Shown here: one piece after another, positions 55,310-62,843 of the stretch | Layout: every line of letters starts with the position of its first letter | How positions within the stretch are numbered: position 1 is the stretch's first letter | NCBI RefSeq assembly: GCF_001462455.1 | Contig: NZ_LNTD01000061.1 | Coordinates: 1 to 64,000 of the forward strand | DNA length: 64,000 nt | DNA from: Cellulomonas sp. B6 | GTDB taxonomy: Bacteria; Actinomycetota; Actinomycetes; Actinomycetales; Cellulomonadaceae | Direction of reading: 5' to 3' | Program-made: the position numbers and the translations under genes | Notes under the pieces: generated by a model | Database searches by the model: none | What the model was told of the DNA's origin: nothing | Seen by the model: only the letters and a program-made list of their open reading frames with translations

Positions 55310-56661
55310 CCCCGACCGCCGTGGCGGCACCCGCCACGTCCCCGCGCCCGGCGGCCCCCGCCGGCCCGCGCCCCGGTGCGGGCGGCGACGCGTTCGCCGA
55401 CGCGCTGGCCGCGCAGGTCGAGCGCGCCGAGCCCCGCACGTCGCGTCCCGAGCCCCGCACGTCACGTCCCGAGCCGGGCGCGACGCGCCCCGAGCCCCGG
55501 ACCGCGCGCCCCGAGCAGCCCGAGGCGCGCCGCGAGCCGCGCGCCGACCGTGCGCCCGCCGCCGACCGCGGTGCGCGCCCCGCCGGCCCGGCCCGGTCCG
55601 CCGACGGCGGCGACGCCGACGGCACGGGTGCTGCCGCACCCGTGACCGGTGCGGACGGCGCACCGACGCCCGACGGCACCCCCGCCGGCCAGCTCGTGGC
55701 CGACGCGGTCCTCGCGCTCGGTGCGCCCGTGGTGCCCGCCGAGCCCGTGGGCGTCGCACCGGTCGTGCCGGTCGTGGACGCCGGGTCCGACGCTCCGGCG
55801 GCGGACGACGCGACGCCCGCCGGTGCGACCGCGGGCGTACCGGCGCCCACCCGCCCGGCGGCTCCGCCGCACGCCGCGGCGTCCGTCGCCGCCGGGGCGG
55901 GCACCCCCGCGGACGCCGTCCCGGGCGCGTCCGGGACGCCCGCCGCGCCCGCCGACGCCGCGGCCGACGCGCGGCCGGCGGCACCCGTCGCCGGGTCCGC
56001 GTCGGTGTCCGCGCCGAGCGCCGCCGCGGCGCCCGTGACCGCGGCGGCCGCCGTCCCGGACGAGGTCGCGGCCGTGCCGGCCGACGCACCCGCCGTGCGG
56101 GACACGCCCGCGCCCGTGACGTCCGCCGGACCGTCGGCCGTGGCCGCGCCCGTGCCCGCCGCGGCACCGGCACCGGCACCCGTGCCGGCACCGGTCGCGG
56201 CGGCCGTCACGCCCGCGCAGCCCGTGCCGACCGTCCCGCTCGCCGAGCAGCTCGGTGCGCGCCTGCGGTCGGTCGGCGAGCTCGGGGCCGGTCGCCACGT
56301 GCTCACGGTGCCGGTCGACCCCGAGCACCTCGGCCCCGTCCGCGTCGTCGCGCACATCACGCACGACGCGGTGCGCCTCGACCTCGTCGGGGCGACCGAC
56401 GCGCTGCGCGACGCGCTGCGCAGCAGTCTCGCCGACCTGCGTCGCGACCTGCAGGCCGCCGGTCTGCAGGCCGAGCTCGGGCTCGGCGCGCGCGACGAGG
56501 CCGGCGGCCGGGCCGGTCAGGACCTCGCGCGCGACGGCGGTGACCCCGGCCGCCCCGGCACGGGCACCGGTGGCCGTCGCGGTCCCGAGGCCGACGCCGC
56601 ACCGTCCACCCGCCCGACCACCCCCTCGACGCGCCCCGGCGCGCTCGACCTTGTCGTCTGA
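55306..56661 (+). CDS. fliK: Flagellar hook-length control protein FliK
   Basis: FliK measures the hook and switches export specificity. The 451-residue protein has a long disordered Ala/Pro/Asp-rich region (about 1-310), fitting its role as a molecular ruler. The compact C-terminal Flg_hook domain (about 315-405) includes GRHVLTVPVDPEHLGPVRVV and LRSSLADLRRDLQAAGLQAEL. The N-terminal part contains 21-bp tandem repeats. The ATG overlaps the fliJ stop. Confidence 0.87.
   Translation: MTPTAVAAPATSPRPAAPAGPRPGAGGDAFADALAAQVERAEPRTSRPEPRTSRPEPGATRPEPRTARPEQPEARREPRADRAPAADRGARPAGPARSADGGDADGTGAAAPVTGADGAPTPDGTPAGQLVADAVLALGAPVVPAEPVGVAPVVPVVDAGSDAPAADDATPAGATAGVPAPTRPAAPPHAAASVAAGAGTPADAVPGASGTPAAPADAAADARPAAPVAGSASVSAPSAAAAPVTAAAAVPDEVAAVPADAPAVRDTPAPVTSAGPSAVAAPVPAAAPAPAPVPAPVAAAVTPAQPVPTVPLAEQLGARLRSVGELGAGRHVLTVPVDPEHLGPVRVVAHITHDAVRLDLVGATDALRDALRSSLADLRRDLQAAGLQAELGLGARDEAGGRAGQDLARDGGDPGRPGTGTGGRRGPEADAAPSTRPTTPSTRPGALDLVV
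55429..55512 (+). repeat. 21-bp tandem repeats in fliK
   Basis: Four head-to-tail 21-base units at 55429, 55450, 55471 and 55492 encode seven-residue units EPRTSRP, EPRTSRP, EPGATRP and EPRTARP. The first two differ by one base. A fifth, decayed copy may follow to 55533. Copy changes would keep frame and alter ruler length. Confidence 0.85.
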
Positions 56662-56675
56662 CCCCGGAGGCCCCG

Positions 56676-57182
56676 TTGAGCATCGACACGTCGTACGCGC
56701 AGAGCAGCGCGCCCGTCGGCGGCAGCGGCTCGTCCGGCAGCGAGCCGGTCGACCGCACGTCGCTGGACAAGCAGGCGTTCCTCAAGCTCCTGGTCGCGCA
56801 GATGCGCTACCAGGACCCCACCAGCCCGATGGACACCTCGCAGCTCATGGCGCAGACCACGCAGCTGAACACGATGGAGCGCCTCGTCGAGCTGTCCGAC
56901 ACGCAGCGCGAGTCGTTCGCGCTGCAGATGCGCTCCTCCGCCGCGGCCCTCGTGGGCCGCGAGGTCACCTGGAAGGACTCCGAGACCACGACGCGCACCG
57001 GCGTCGTGACGGCCGTGTCCTACGCGGGCGCGGTGCCGACCGTGCGGGTCGGCGACACCGACGTCCCGCTCGACGCCATCGGCGCGGTCACCGCACCGTC
57101 GTCCGGCACCACGCCCCCGGCCGCCACGCCCCCGGCCACCACCGTTCCCGCGGACCCGTCCGCCACGACTCCCACCGCCTGA
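56676..57182 (+). CDS. flgD: Flagellar hook assembly scaffold FlgD
   Basis: FlgD caps the growing hook. The 168-residue protein has the N-terminal export and capping motif DKQAFLKLLVAQMRYQDPTSPMDTSQLMAQTTQLNTMERLVEL. A short domain around VGREVTWKDSETTTRTGVVTAVSY follows, and then a Pro/Thr tail. The TTG start is fixed by CCGGAGG ending five bases upstream. It is shorter than enteric FlgD, as in other actinobacteria. Confidence 0.9.
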   Translation: MSIDTSYAQSSAPVGGSGSSGSEPVDRTSLDKQAFLKLLVAQMRYQDPTSPMDTSQLMAQTTQLNTMERLVELSDTQRESFALQMRSSAAALVGREVTWKDSETTTRTGVVTAVSYAGAVPTVRVGDTDVPLDAIGAVTAPSSGTTPPAATPPATTVPADPSATTPTA

Positions 57183-57206
57183 CGCGGACCACCGAAAGGA
57201 ACTCCC

Positions 57207-58385
57207 ATGCTCCGCTCGCTCTTCTCCGGCATCAGCGGTCTGCGCAGCCACCAGACCATGCTCGACGTCACCGGCAACAACATCGCCAACGTCAACACCA
57301 CGGGCTACAAGTCCTCGCAGGTCGTGTTCCAGGACACGCTCAGCCAGGTCCTCACCAACGCGGGTGCGCCGCAGGGCGGCGTCGGCGGCACGAACCCCGC
57401 GCAGGTCGGCCTCGGCGTGCAGGTCGCGGGCATCTCGACGAGCTTCACGCAGGGTGCGTCGCAGACCACCGGCCGCAGCACCGACATGATGATCCAGGGC
57501 GACGGGTTCTTCATCGTCCGCAAGGGCGCCGAGACGTACTACACGCGCGCCGGGTCGTTCGACTTCGACACCACCGGCCAGATGGTGCTCCCGGGCGAGG
57601 GTGCGCTCGTGCAGGGCTGGGCGGCCGTCAACGGCGTCGTCGACACCAACTCGCCGCTGGTCGACCTCAAGGTCCCCGCCGGCACCACGATGGGCGCGGT
57701 CGCGACGACGACGGCCGACACGGTCGGCAACCTGGACTCCGCCGCCGAGGTCGGCACGACCAAGAACCTCACGATGACCGCCTACGACGCGATCGGCACC
57801 GAGCGCACCATCACGGTCACGTTCGCCAAGACGGCGACCGGCTGGACCGTCGCGGCCGGCGACGGCGCCGCGAACGTGGCCGCGCAGCCCGTGACGTTCA
57901 CGCCCGCGGGCGCGATGGCGACGCCCGCGACGCTCACCCTCGGCGGCGTCGCCGTCGACCTGTCGAAGGTCACCGGCTACGCGGGCCTCGACACGATCGC
58001 GGCGGGCAAGCCCGACGGCCAGGCCGCAGGCACGCTGCTCTCGTTCGGCCTGGGCGCCGACGGCACCATCACCGGCACGTTCAGCAACGGCCTCAAGCAG
58101 GTCATCGGCCGCATCGCGATGGGGGCGTTCACCAACCCCGGGGGCCTGGAGAAGGCCGGCGGCTCGCTGTTCCGCACGTCGGTCAACTCCGGGGAGCCGA
58201 TGGTCGGGACGGCCGGGACCGGCGGGCGCGGCGCGCTCGCGGGCGGCCGGCTCGAGATGTCGAACGTCGACCTGTCCAGCGAGTTCACCAGCCTGATCAT
58301 CGCGCAGCGCGGCTTCCAGGCGAACTCGCGCATCATCACGACGTCCGACGAGGTGCTCAACGAGCTGGTCAACCTCAAGCGCTGA
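57207..58385 (+). CDS. flgE: Flagellar hook protein FlgE
   Basis: This 392-residue hook subunit begins MLRSLFSGISGLRSHQTMLDVTGNNIANVNTTGYKSS and ends with LEMSNVDLSSEFTSLIIAQRGFQANSRIITTSDEVLNELVNLKR, both classical. The middle carries the FlgE D1 and D2 domains. GAAAGGA precedes the ATG by seven bases. Confidence 0.95.
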   Translation: MLRSLFSGISGLRSHQTMLDVTGNNIANVNTTGYKSSQVVFQDTLSQVLTNAGAPQGGVGGTNPAQVGLGVQVAGISTSFTQGASQTTGRSTDMMIQGDGFFIVRKGAETYYTRAGSFDFDTTGQMVLPGEGALVQGWAAVNGVVDTNSPLVDLKVPAGTTMGAVATTTADTVGNLDSAAEVGTTKNLTMTAYDAIGTERTITVTFAKTATGWTVAAGDGAANVAAQPVTFTPAGAMATPATLTLGGVAVDLSKVTGYAGLDTIAAGKPDGQAAGTLLSFGLGADGTITGTFSNGLKQVIGRIAMGAFTNPGGLEKAGGSLFRTSVNSGEPMVGTAGTGGRGALAGGRLEMSNVDLSSEFTSLIIAQRGFQANSRIITTSDEVLNELVNLKR

Positions 58386-58387
58386 TC

Positions 58388-59011
58388 GTGGAGGGCATCA
58401 CCGCGATCGCGGCACGCATGGCGCAGCTGCGCGAGCTCGTCGAGCCGACCGCCGTCCCGACCGCGACCACCGCGTCGGGGTCGGCGGCCGGCTCGACGAC
58501 GGGCACGGCGTTCGCCGACACGCTCGCGCGCGCCGTCGCGACCTACCAGGTGCCGGGTGCGGCGGCGCCGACGACGACGGTCGACACGTCGCCGTCGTCG
58601 GTCCGCCGCATCAACGGCGACATGCTGCCCAACGGCCTGGCTGCGCACCAGAACGGCCGCGTGCCCGACGCGGCGCTCACGCAGGTCGGTGACACGGGTC
58701 ACCGCCTGTGGCAGCCGGCCGCGCAGCAGCTCACGCGGCTCATCGAGGACGCCCGCGCGCAGGGCGTGACCATCGGCGTCACGGACTCGTACCGCACGTA
58801 CGACACGCAGGCCGACCTCGTGCGCCGCAAGGGCCTGTACTCGCAGGGCGGCCTGGCGGCTGCGCCCGGCACGTCGGACCACGGGTGGGGCCTCGCGGCC
58901 GACCTGCGGCTCGACGACCGCGCGCAGGCGTGGATGCGCGCCAACGCCGAGCGCTACGGGTTCGCGGAGGACACGCCGCGCGAGCCGTGGCACTGGGCCT
59001 ACCAGACGTGA
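58388..59011 (+). CDS. M15-family D,D-peptidase (VanY-like) in the flagellar hook operon
   Basis: The 207-residue protein starts at a GTG two bases after flgE. The N-terminal third is flagellar-like and low complexity (ITAIAARMAQLRELV, then Thr/Ala-rich). The rest is an M15B/VanY peptidase: TDSYRTYDTQADLVRRKGL, the zinc motif SDHGWGLAADLRL (His and Asp) and EPWHWAYQT with the catalytic Glu and third zinc His. All metal ligands are present. No signal peptide is visible, so it may be exported through the flagellar channel and open the wall for the rod, the role FlgJ has elsewhere. Confidence 0.85.
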   Translation: MEGITAIAARMAQLRELVEPTAVPTATTASGSAAGSTTGTAFADTLARAVATYQVPGAAAPTTTVDTSPSSVRRINGDMLPNGLAAHQNGRVPDAALTQVGDTGHRLWQPAAQQLTRLIEDARAQGVTIGVTDSYRTYDTQADLVRRKGLYSQGGLAAAPGTSDHGWGLAADLRLDDRAQAWMRANAERYGFAEDTPREPWHWAYQT

Positions 59012-59039
59012 CGTCCTCCGGGCGGGTGACGTCGGACGC

Positions 59040-59067
59040 CTCAGCCCCGTGCGGGGCCTGCCGATGA
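59040..59067 (+). promoter_or_regulatory. Sigma-28-like promoter of flbD-motA-motB-fliL
   Basis: CTCA (59040-59043), 16 bases and GCCGATGA (59060-59067) lie about 94 bases before the flbD-like gene. Confidence 0.72.
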
Positions 59068-59160
59068 GCAGGACGTGCCCCACGGACGGGGCGCACGCGG
59101 CGCCCGACGCCTGAGCTCGGAGACGCCGCACCGCAGCAGTGACCAGGGACGGGATGTGCC

Positions 59161-59451
59161 GTGATCGTCGTGACGCGACTGAACGGGGGCAGGTTCGGGG
59201 TGAACCCCGACCTGGTCCAGCGGGTGGACAGTGCGCCCGACACCATCCTCACGCTCGTCGACGGCACGAAGCTCATCGTGCAGGAGTCCCTCGAGCAGAT
59301 CGTGGCGCTCATCCACGAGCAGCGCGCGTCGCTGCTCGCCCGCGCCCGTGACCTCGAGCGGCTCGGCCCCGTGGGCACCGTGCCCGACCTCGACGACGAC
59401 ACCGGTGACGACCCGCCGCCGCCCGTGCCGCTGCGACCGAGGAGCCGCTGA
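59161..59451 (+). CDS. flbD: FlbD/SwrD-family flagellar protein
   Basis: The 96-residue protein has the family core IVVTRLNGGRFGVNPDLVQRVDSAPDTILTLVDGTKLIVQES and then a charged, Pro-rich tail. SwrD in Bacillus raises motor torque and, as here, lies next to motor genes. The GTG start follows GGGATGTGCC without a strong ribosome site. The stop overlaps motA as TGATG. Confidence 0.88.
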   Translation: MIVVTRLNGGRFGVNPDLVQRVDSAPDTILTLVDGTKLIVQESLEQIVALIHEQRASLLARARDLERLGPVGTVPDLDDDTGDDPPPPVPLRPRSR

Positions 59452-60230
59452 TGGACCCCGCGGGCATCGTCGGCATCCTGTTCGCGTTCGGCGCGATCTA
59501 CACGGCCCTCACGCTCGAGGGCGCCGACCCCATGTCGATCCTGCTGCCGGCCCCGCTCATCCTCGTGTGGGGCGGCACGCTGGGCGTCGGCCTGGCCGGG
59601 CACACGCTCAAGGACGCGAAGGCCGCGTTCGCGGCCGTGCCGCGTGCCATGCGGGCCAAGGCGCCGCAGCCGGGCGCGAACGTCGACGTCGTCGTCAAGC
59701 TCGCCGAGCGCGCGCGCCGCGAGGGCCTGCTGGCGCTCGAGGACGACGCGCGCCAGGTCGAGGACCCGTTCCTGCGCGAGGGGCTGCAGGCAGCGATCGA
59801 CGGCACGGACCCCGAGGACCTGCGGGTGATCCTCGAGGACCGCATCGCGACCAAGCGCGCGACGGACCGCGTGGCGTCCAAGTACTTCGTCGACATGGGC
59901 GGCTACGCGCCGACCATCGGCATCATCGGCACGGTCATCTCGCTCGTGCACGTGCTCGAGAACCTCTCGGACCCCGGCGCGCTGGGCCACTCGATCGCCG
60001 CGGCGTTCGTCGCGACGCTGTGGGGCATCCTGTCCGCCAACGTCGTGTGGCTGCCGATCGGCAACCGCATCCGCCGGATCTCCGACCTCGAGTGCCAGCA
60101 GATGGAGATCACGCTCGAGGGGCTGCTGGCCGTGCAGGCCGGTGCCAACCCGCGCCTCGTCGGCGAGCGGCTGCGCAGCCTCGTGCCCGGCGGCGGCGAC
60201 AAGCCCGACGCCCGCACGGAGGCCGCGTGA
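59451..60230 (+). CDS. motA: Flagellar motor stator protein MotA
   Basis: This 259-residue stator subunit has four membrane helices. Helices 1-2 lie at about 4-50 and helices 3-4 at about 145-200 (YAPTIGIIGTVISLVHVLENL and AAAFVATLWGILSANVVWLPIG). The cytoplasmic loop carries the charged residues that touch FliG. It is paired with motB by a GTGA overlap. Proton or sodium use cannot be decided from MotA alone. Confidence 0.95.
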   Translation: MDPAGIVGILFAFGAIYTALTLEGADPMSILLPAPLILVWGGTLGVGLAGHTLKDAKAAFAAVPRAMRAKAPQPGANVDVVVKLAERARREGLLALEDDARQVEDPFLREGLQAAIDGTDPEDLRVILEDRIATKRATDRVASKYFVDMGGYAPTIGIIGTVISLVHVLENLSDPGALGHSIAAAFVATLWGILSANVVWLPIGNRIRRISDLECQQMEITLEGLLAVQAGANPRLVGERLRSLVPGGGDKPDARTEAA

Positions 60231-61114
60231 GCGCCGCGGGCGGCCGGCGGCGCCGGCACGAGGAGCACGAGGAGCACGTCAACCACGAGCGCTGGCTCGT
60301 CAGCTACTCCGACATGATCACCGTGCTCATGGCGCTGTTCATCGTGCTGTTCGCGATCAGCCAGGTCGACCAGGAGAAGTACCTCGAGCTGAGCAAGTCG
60401 CTCGCCGCGGGGTTCGGCAACGGTGACATCCAGGTGTCGTCGACCGTCTTCGACGGCGGCGACGGCGTGCTGGACGGCATGGCGCCGCAGAACCAGGACG
60501 CGCAGGGCGCGGGCACCGCCGGCATGGTGAGCGCCGACCGGGGGCTCGCCGAGATCGGCCAGGTGCCGACCCCCGAGGCCGTCGACCCGAAGCTGCTCGC
60601 GGCGGCGCAGGCCGAGGCGTCGCACCTCGAGGAGGTGCGCGAGGCGCTCCGGCAGGGGCTGCTGGCCCAGGGCCTGGACAAGACCGTGCAGTTCCGCATC
60701 GACGAGCGCGGCCTGATTCTCGGCCTCGTGGCCGACGACGTGTTCTTCGCCCCCGCGAGCGCCGAGCTCACCGCGACCGCCCTGCAGGTCCTCGACGTCG
60801 CGGCGCCGACGCTGGTCGCGCTGCAGGAGCAGATCGCCATCGAGGGCCACGCGAACGTGCTGCCGGTGTCGGGGCGCTACCCGACCAACTGGGAGCTGTC
60901 CGCCGACCGCGCGACGCAGGTGCTGCGCCACCTGGTGGAGAAGGACGGGCTCGCGCCCGCCCGGATCTCGGCCGTCGGGTTCGGCGACGCCCGCCCGGTC
61001 GCGCAGGGCATGGACGAGGCCTCGCTCGCGGCCAACCGTCGCGTCGACCTCGTCGTGCTGTCGCTCGCGCCCGAGAACGTGCGCGAGCTCGTGCCGACGG
61101 TGGTGCACGAGTGA
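60227..61114 (+). CDS. motB: Flagellar motor stator protein MotB
   Basis: The 295-residue protein has a His/Glu/Arg-rich cytoplasmic start and one helix (about 24-46, WLVSYSDMITVLMALFIVLFAIS). Asp29 in that helix is the ion-binding residue. A linker and an OmpA-like peptidoglycan-binding domain (about 165-290) with EGHANVLPVSGRYPTNWELSADRA and ANRRVDLVVL complete it. The GTG overlaps the motA stop. Confidence 0.95.
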   Translation: MSAAGGRRRRHEEHEEHVNHERWLVSYSDMITVLMALFIVLFAISQVDQEKYLELSKSLAAGFGNGDIQVSSTVFDGGDGVLDGMAPQNQDAQGAGTAGMVSADRGLAEIGQVPTPEAVDPKLLAAAQAEASHLEEVREALRQGLLAQGLDKTVQFRIDERGLILGLVADDVFFAPASAELTATALQVLDVAAPTLVALQEQIAIEGHANVLPVSGRYPTNWELSADRATQVLRHLVEKDGLAPARISAVGFGDARPVAQGMDEASLAANRRVDLVVLSLAPENVRELVPTVVHE

Positions 61115-61141
61115 TCGCCCGACCCGAGACGGAGGTGTGAC

Positions 61142-61657
61142 ATGCCTGTCGAGCAGCGTGTGGTGTCCCGGCAGAAGATCGGTGGTGGCGGCGGCGCGTC
61201 CGCGCCCGCCCCGGCGCCCGCGGCCGAGCCCGTGGCGGAGAAGAAGTCGCGCCGCGGTCTGCTGATCGTGGTGGCGGCGGTCGTCGTGCTGCTGATCGGT
61301 GGCGCCGCGGCGTACTTCCTGCTGATCAAGGGCGACGGCGGCGAGACCGCGCCGGCCCCCGAGCCCGCCCCCGTGGCGGGCAAGGTCGTCAAGGTCGAAC
61401 CGATCAGCATCAACCTGGCCGACGGGCGCTACCTGCGCCTGGGGCTGGGTCTGCAGCTGACCGCGGACGTGGCCGAGGACATCGACCCGTCCCGCGCGCT
61501 CGACCTCGCGATCGCGCTGTACTCGGGCCGTCCGATCGCGGAGGTCTCCGACCCCGCGACGCGCGACGAGCTCAAGGAGCAGCTCGCCGCGCAGCTCTCC
61601 GAGGCGTACGAGGGCGAGGTGATGGACGTCTACCTGACGAACTACGTCACGCAGTGA
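61142..61657 (+). CDS. fliL: Flagellar basal-body-associated protein FliL
   Basis: This 171-residue single-pass membrane protein supports the stator. A polar N-terminus, one helix (about 40-62, GLLIVVAAVVVLLIGGAAAYFLL), a Pro/Ala linker and the FliL domain (EPISINLADGRYLRLGLGLQL to VMDVYLTNYVTQ) are visible. GGAGG lies eight bases before the ATG. A 199-base gap with its own promoter separates it from fliM. Confidence 0.93.
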   Translation: MPVEQRVVSRQKIGGGGGASAPAPAPAAEPVAEKKSRRGLLIVVAAVVVLLIGGAAAYFLLIKGDGGETAPAPEPAPVAGKVVKVEPISINLADGRYLRLGLGLQLTADVAEDIDPSRALDLAIALYSGRPIAEVSDPATRDELKEQLAAQLSEAYEGEVMDVYLTNYVTQ

Positions 61658-61821
61658 CGTGACCAGCCGGCGCCACGGAGGGCGCCGCCGTCGCTCCCCG
61701 CCGCGCGCGACCGTGCCGCGCGACGCACCGCCCAGGACGGGCGGCGGGAGATCCCACCGCACGGTCAGCGCACCCGCCGGGCCCTTCGTCGTCCTCGCGC
61801 ACGAGCCCGGCGTCGGTTCTC

Positions 61822-61849
61822 CTCACGTCCGGCTGCCGCCCGCCGATGG
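61822..61849 (+). promoter_or_regulatory. Sigma-28-like promoter of fliM, leaderless
   Basis: CTCA (61822-61825), 16 bases and GCCGATGG (61842-61849) end seven bases before the GTG taken as the fliM start. Transcription would begin on or next to the start codon. Confidence 0.7.
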
Positions 61850-61856
61850 ATCGGTC

Positions 61857-62843
61857 GTGACGCCGTCCCCACCCGCGACCGCAGCGCCCGACGCGCCCGT
61901 CGCCACCGACGTGCCCGTGGCACCCGGCTCGTCCGCGCGCCGCCGCGCGCGCGCCGCCGCACCGGTCCCGTACGACTTCCGCCGCCCCCTGACGCTGTCG
62001 CGCGAGCACGCGCGGCACCTGTCGATGGCGCTGCAGCGGTTCGCGCGCCTGTGGGGCACGCAGCTCACGGCGCGCCTGCGCGTGCTGGTCCAGGTGACGT
62101 TCGAGGACGTCACGCTGCTGACGTACGACGAGCACGTCGCGAACCTGCCGACGCCGACCGCGCTGTTCGTGTGCACGGTCGAGCAGCCGCGCGGCACGGC
62201 GCTGCTGCAGCTGCCGGTGCCCTCGACGCTCGTGTGGGTCGACTACCTGTTCGGCGGCTCGGGCCTGGGTGACGAGCGCGAGGGGCGCGAGCTCACCGAG
62301 ATCGAGACGACCCTCGTGCGCGACCTCGTGACGAACGCGCTCGCGGACCTCACGTACACGTTCGCGGCGATCATGCCGCTCGAGCTGTCGGTGCGCTCGA
62401 TCCAGTACAACCCGCAGTTCGTGCAGGCCGTCGCCGCGACCGACGCGGTGCTGTCGGCCCGGTTCACGCTGCGGGTCGACGAGAAGCGCGTCGACACCGC
62501 GACGCTCATGCTCCCGGCCGAGGCCGTGCTGGCGGCGCTGCGCACCGAGCAGCGCCCCGACGGCGACACCCCCAACCCGGACCGGCTGGTCCGTGACAAG
62601 GCCGACCTCGAGCGCGCGACGCTCGAGGCGCCGGTCGAGGTGGCGGTGCGCTGCACGCCGCGCGTCGTCCACCCGCGGGACGTCGTCGACCTCGCGGTCG
62701 GTGACGTGCTGCCGCTGTCCCACCCCGCGAGCCGGCCCCTGGAGGTCGTGGTCGACGACGTCGTGCTCGCGCACGCCGCCGCCGGCACCCACGGCTCGCG
62801 GCTCGCCTGCCAGGTCGTGAGCGTCGAGGAGAACCACGCATGA
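61857..62843 (+). CDS. fliM: Flagellar motor switch protein FliM
   Basis: This 328-residue C-ring protein has its middle domain at about 45-230 (YDFRRPLTLSREHARHLSMALQRFARLWG and the interface around VDYLFGGSG) and a SpoA domain at about 255-325. The N-terminal 40 residues are Pro/Ala/Arg-rich. The LSQxEIDALL peptide that binds phospho-CheY in other bacteria is absent, and a longer frame from the GTG at 61659 does not contain it either. The GTG at 61857 fits the promoter next to it. fliN overlaps by four bases. Confidence 0.9.
   Translation: MTPSPPATAAPDAPVATDVPVAPGSSARRRARAAAPVPYDFRRPLTLSREHARHLSMALQRFARLWGTQLTARLRVLVQVTFEDVTLLTYDEHVANLPTPTALFVCTVEQPRGTALLQLPVPSTLVWVDYLFGGSGLGDEREGRELTEIETTLVRDLVTNALADLTYTFAAIMPLELSVRSIQYNPQFVQAVAATDAVLSARFTLRVDEKRVDTATLMLPAEAVLAALRTEQRPDGDTPNPDRLVRDKADLERATLEAPVEVAVRCTPRVVHPRDVVDLAVGDVLPLSHPASRPLEVVVDDVVLAHAAAGTHGSRLACQVVSVEENHA

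Noticed and set aside
49068-59033. Repeated CGGGTGACGTC before the flgB and flbD promoters
   Set aside because: The 11-base match occurs at different distances from the two -35 boxes (21 and 6 bases) and is not present at the other five sites, so it is probably coincidence.
61659-61856. A longer FliM from the GTG at 61659
   Set aside because: The extra 66 residues are Arg/Pro-rich without FliM features and would span the CTCA-N16-GCCGATGG promoter.
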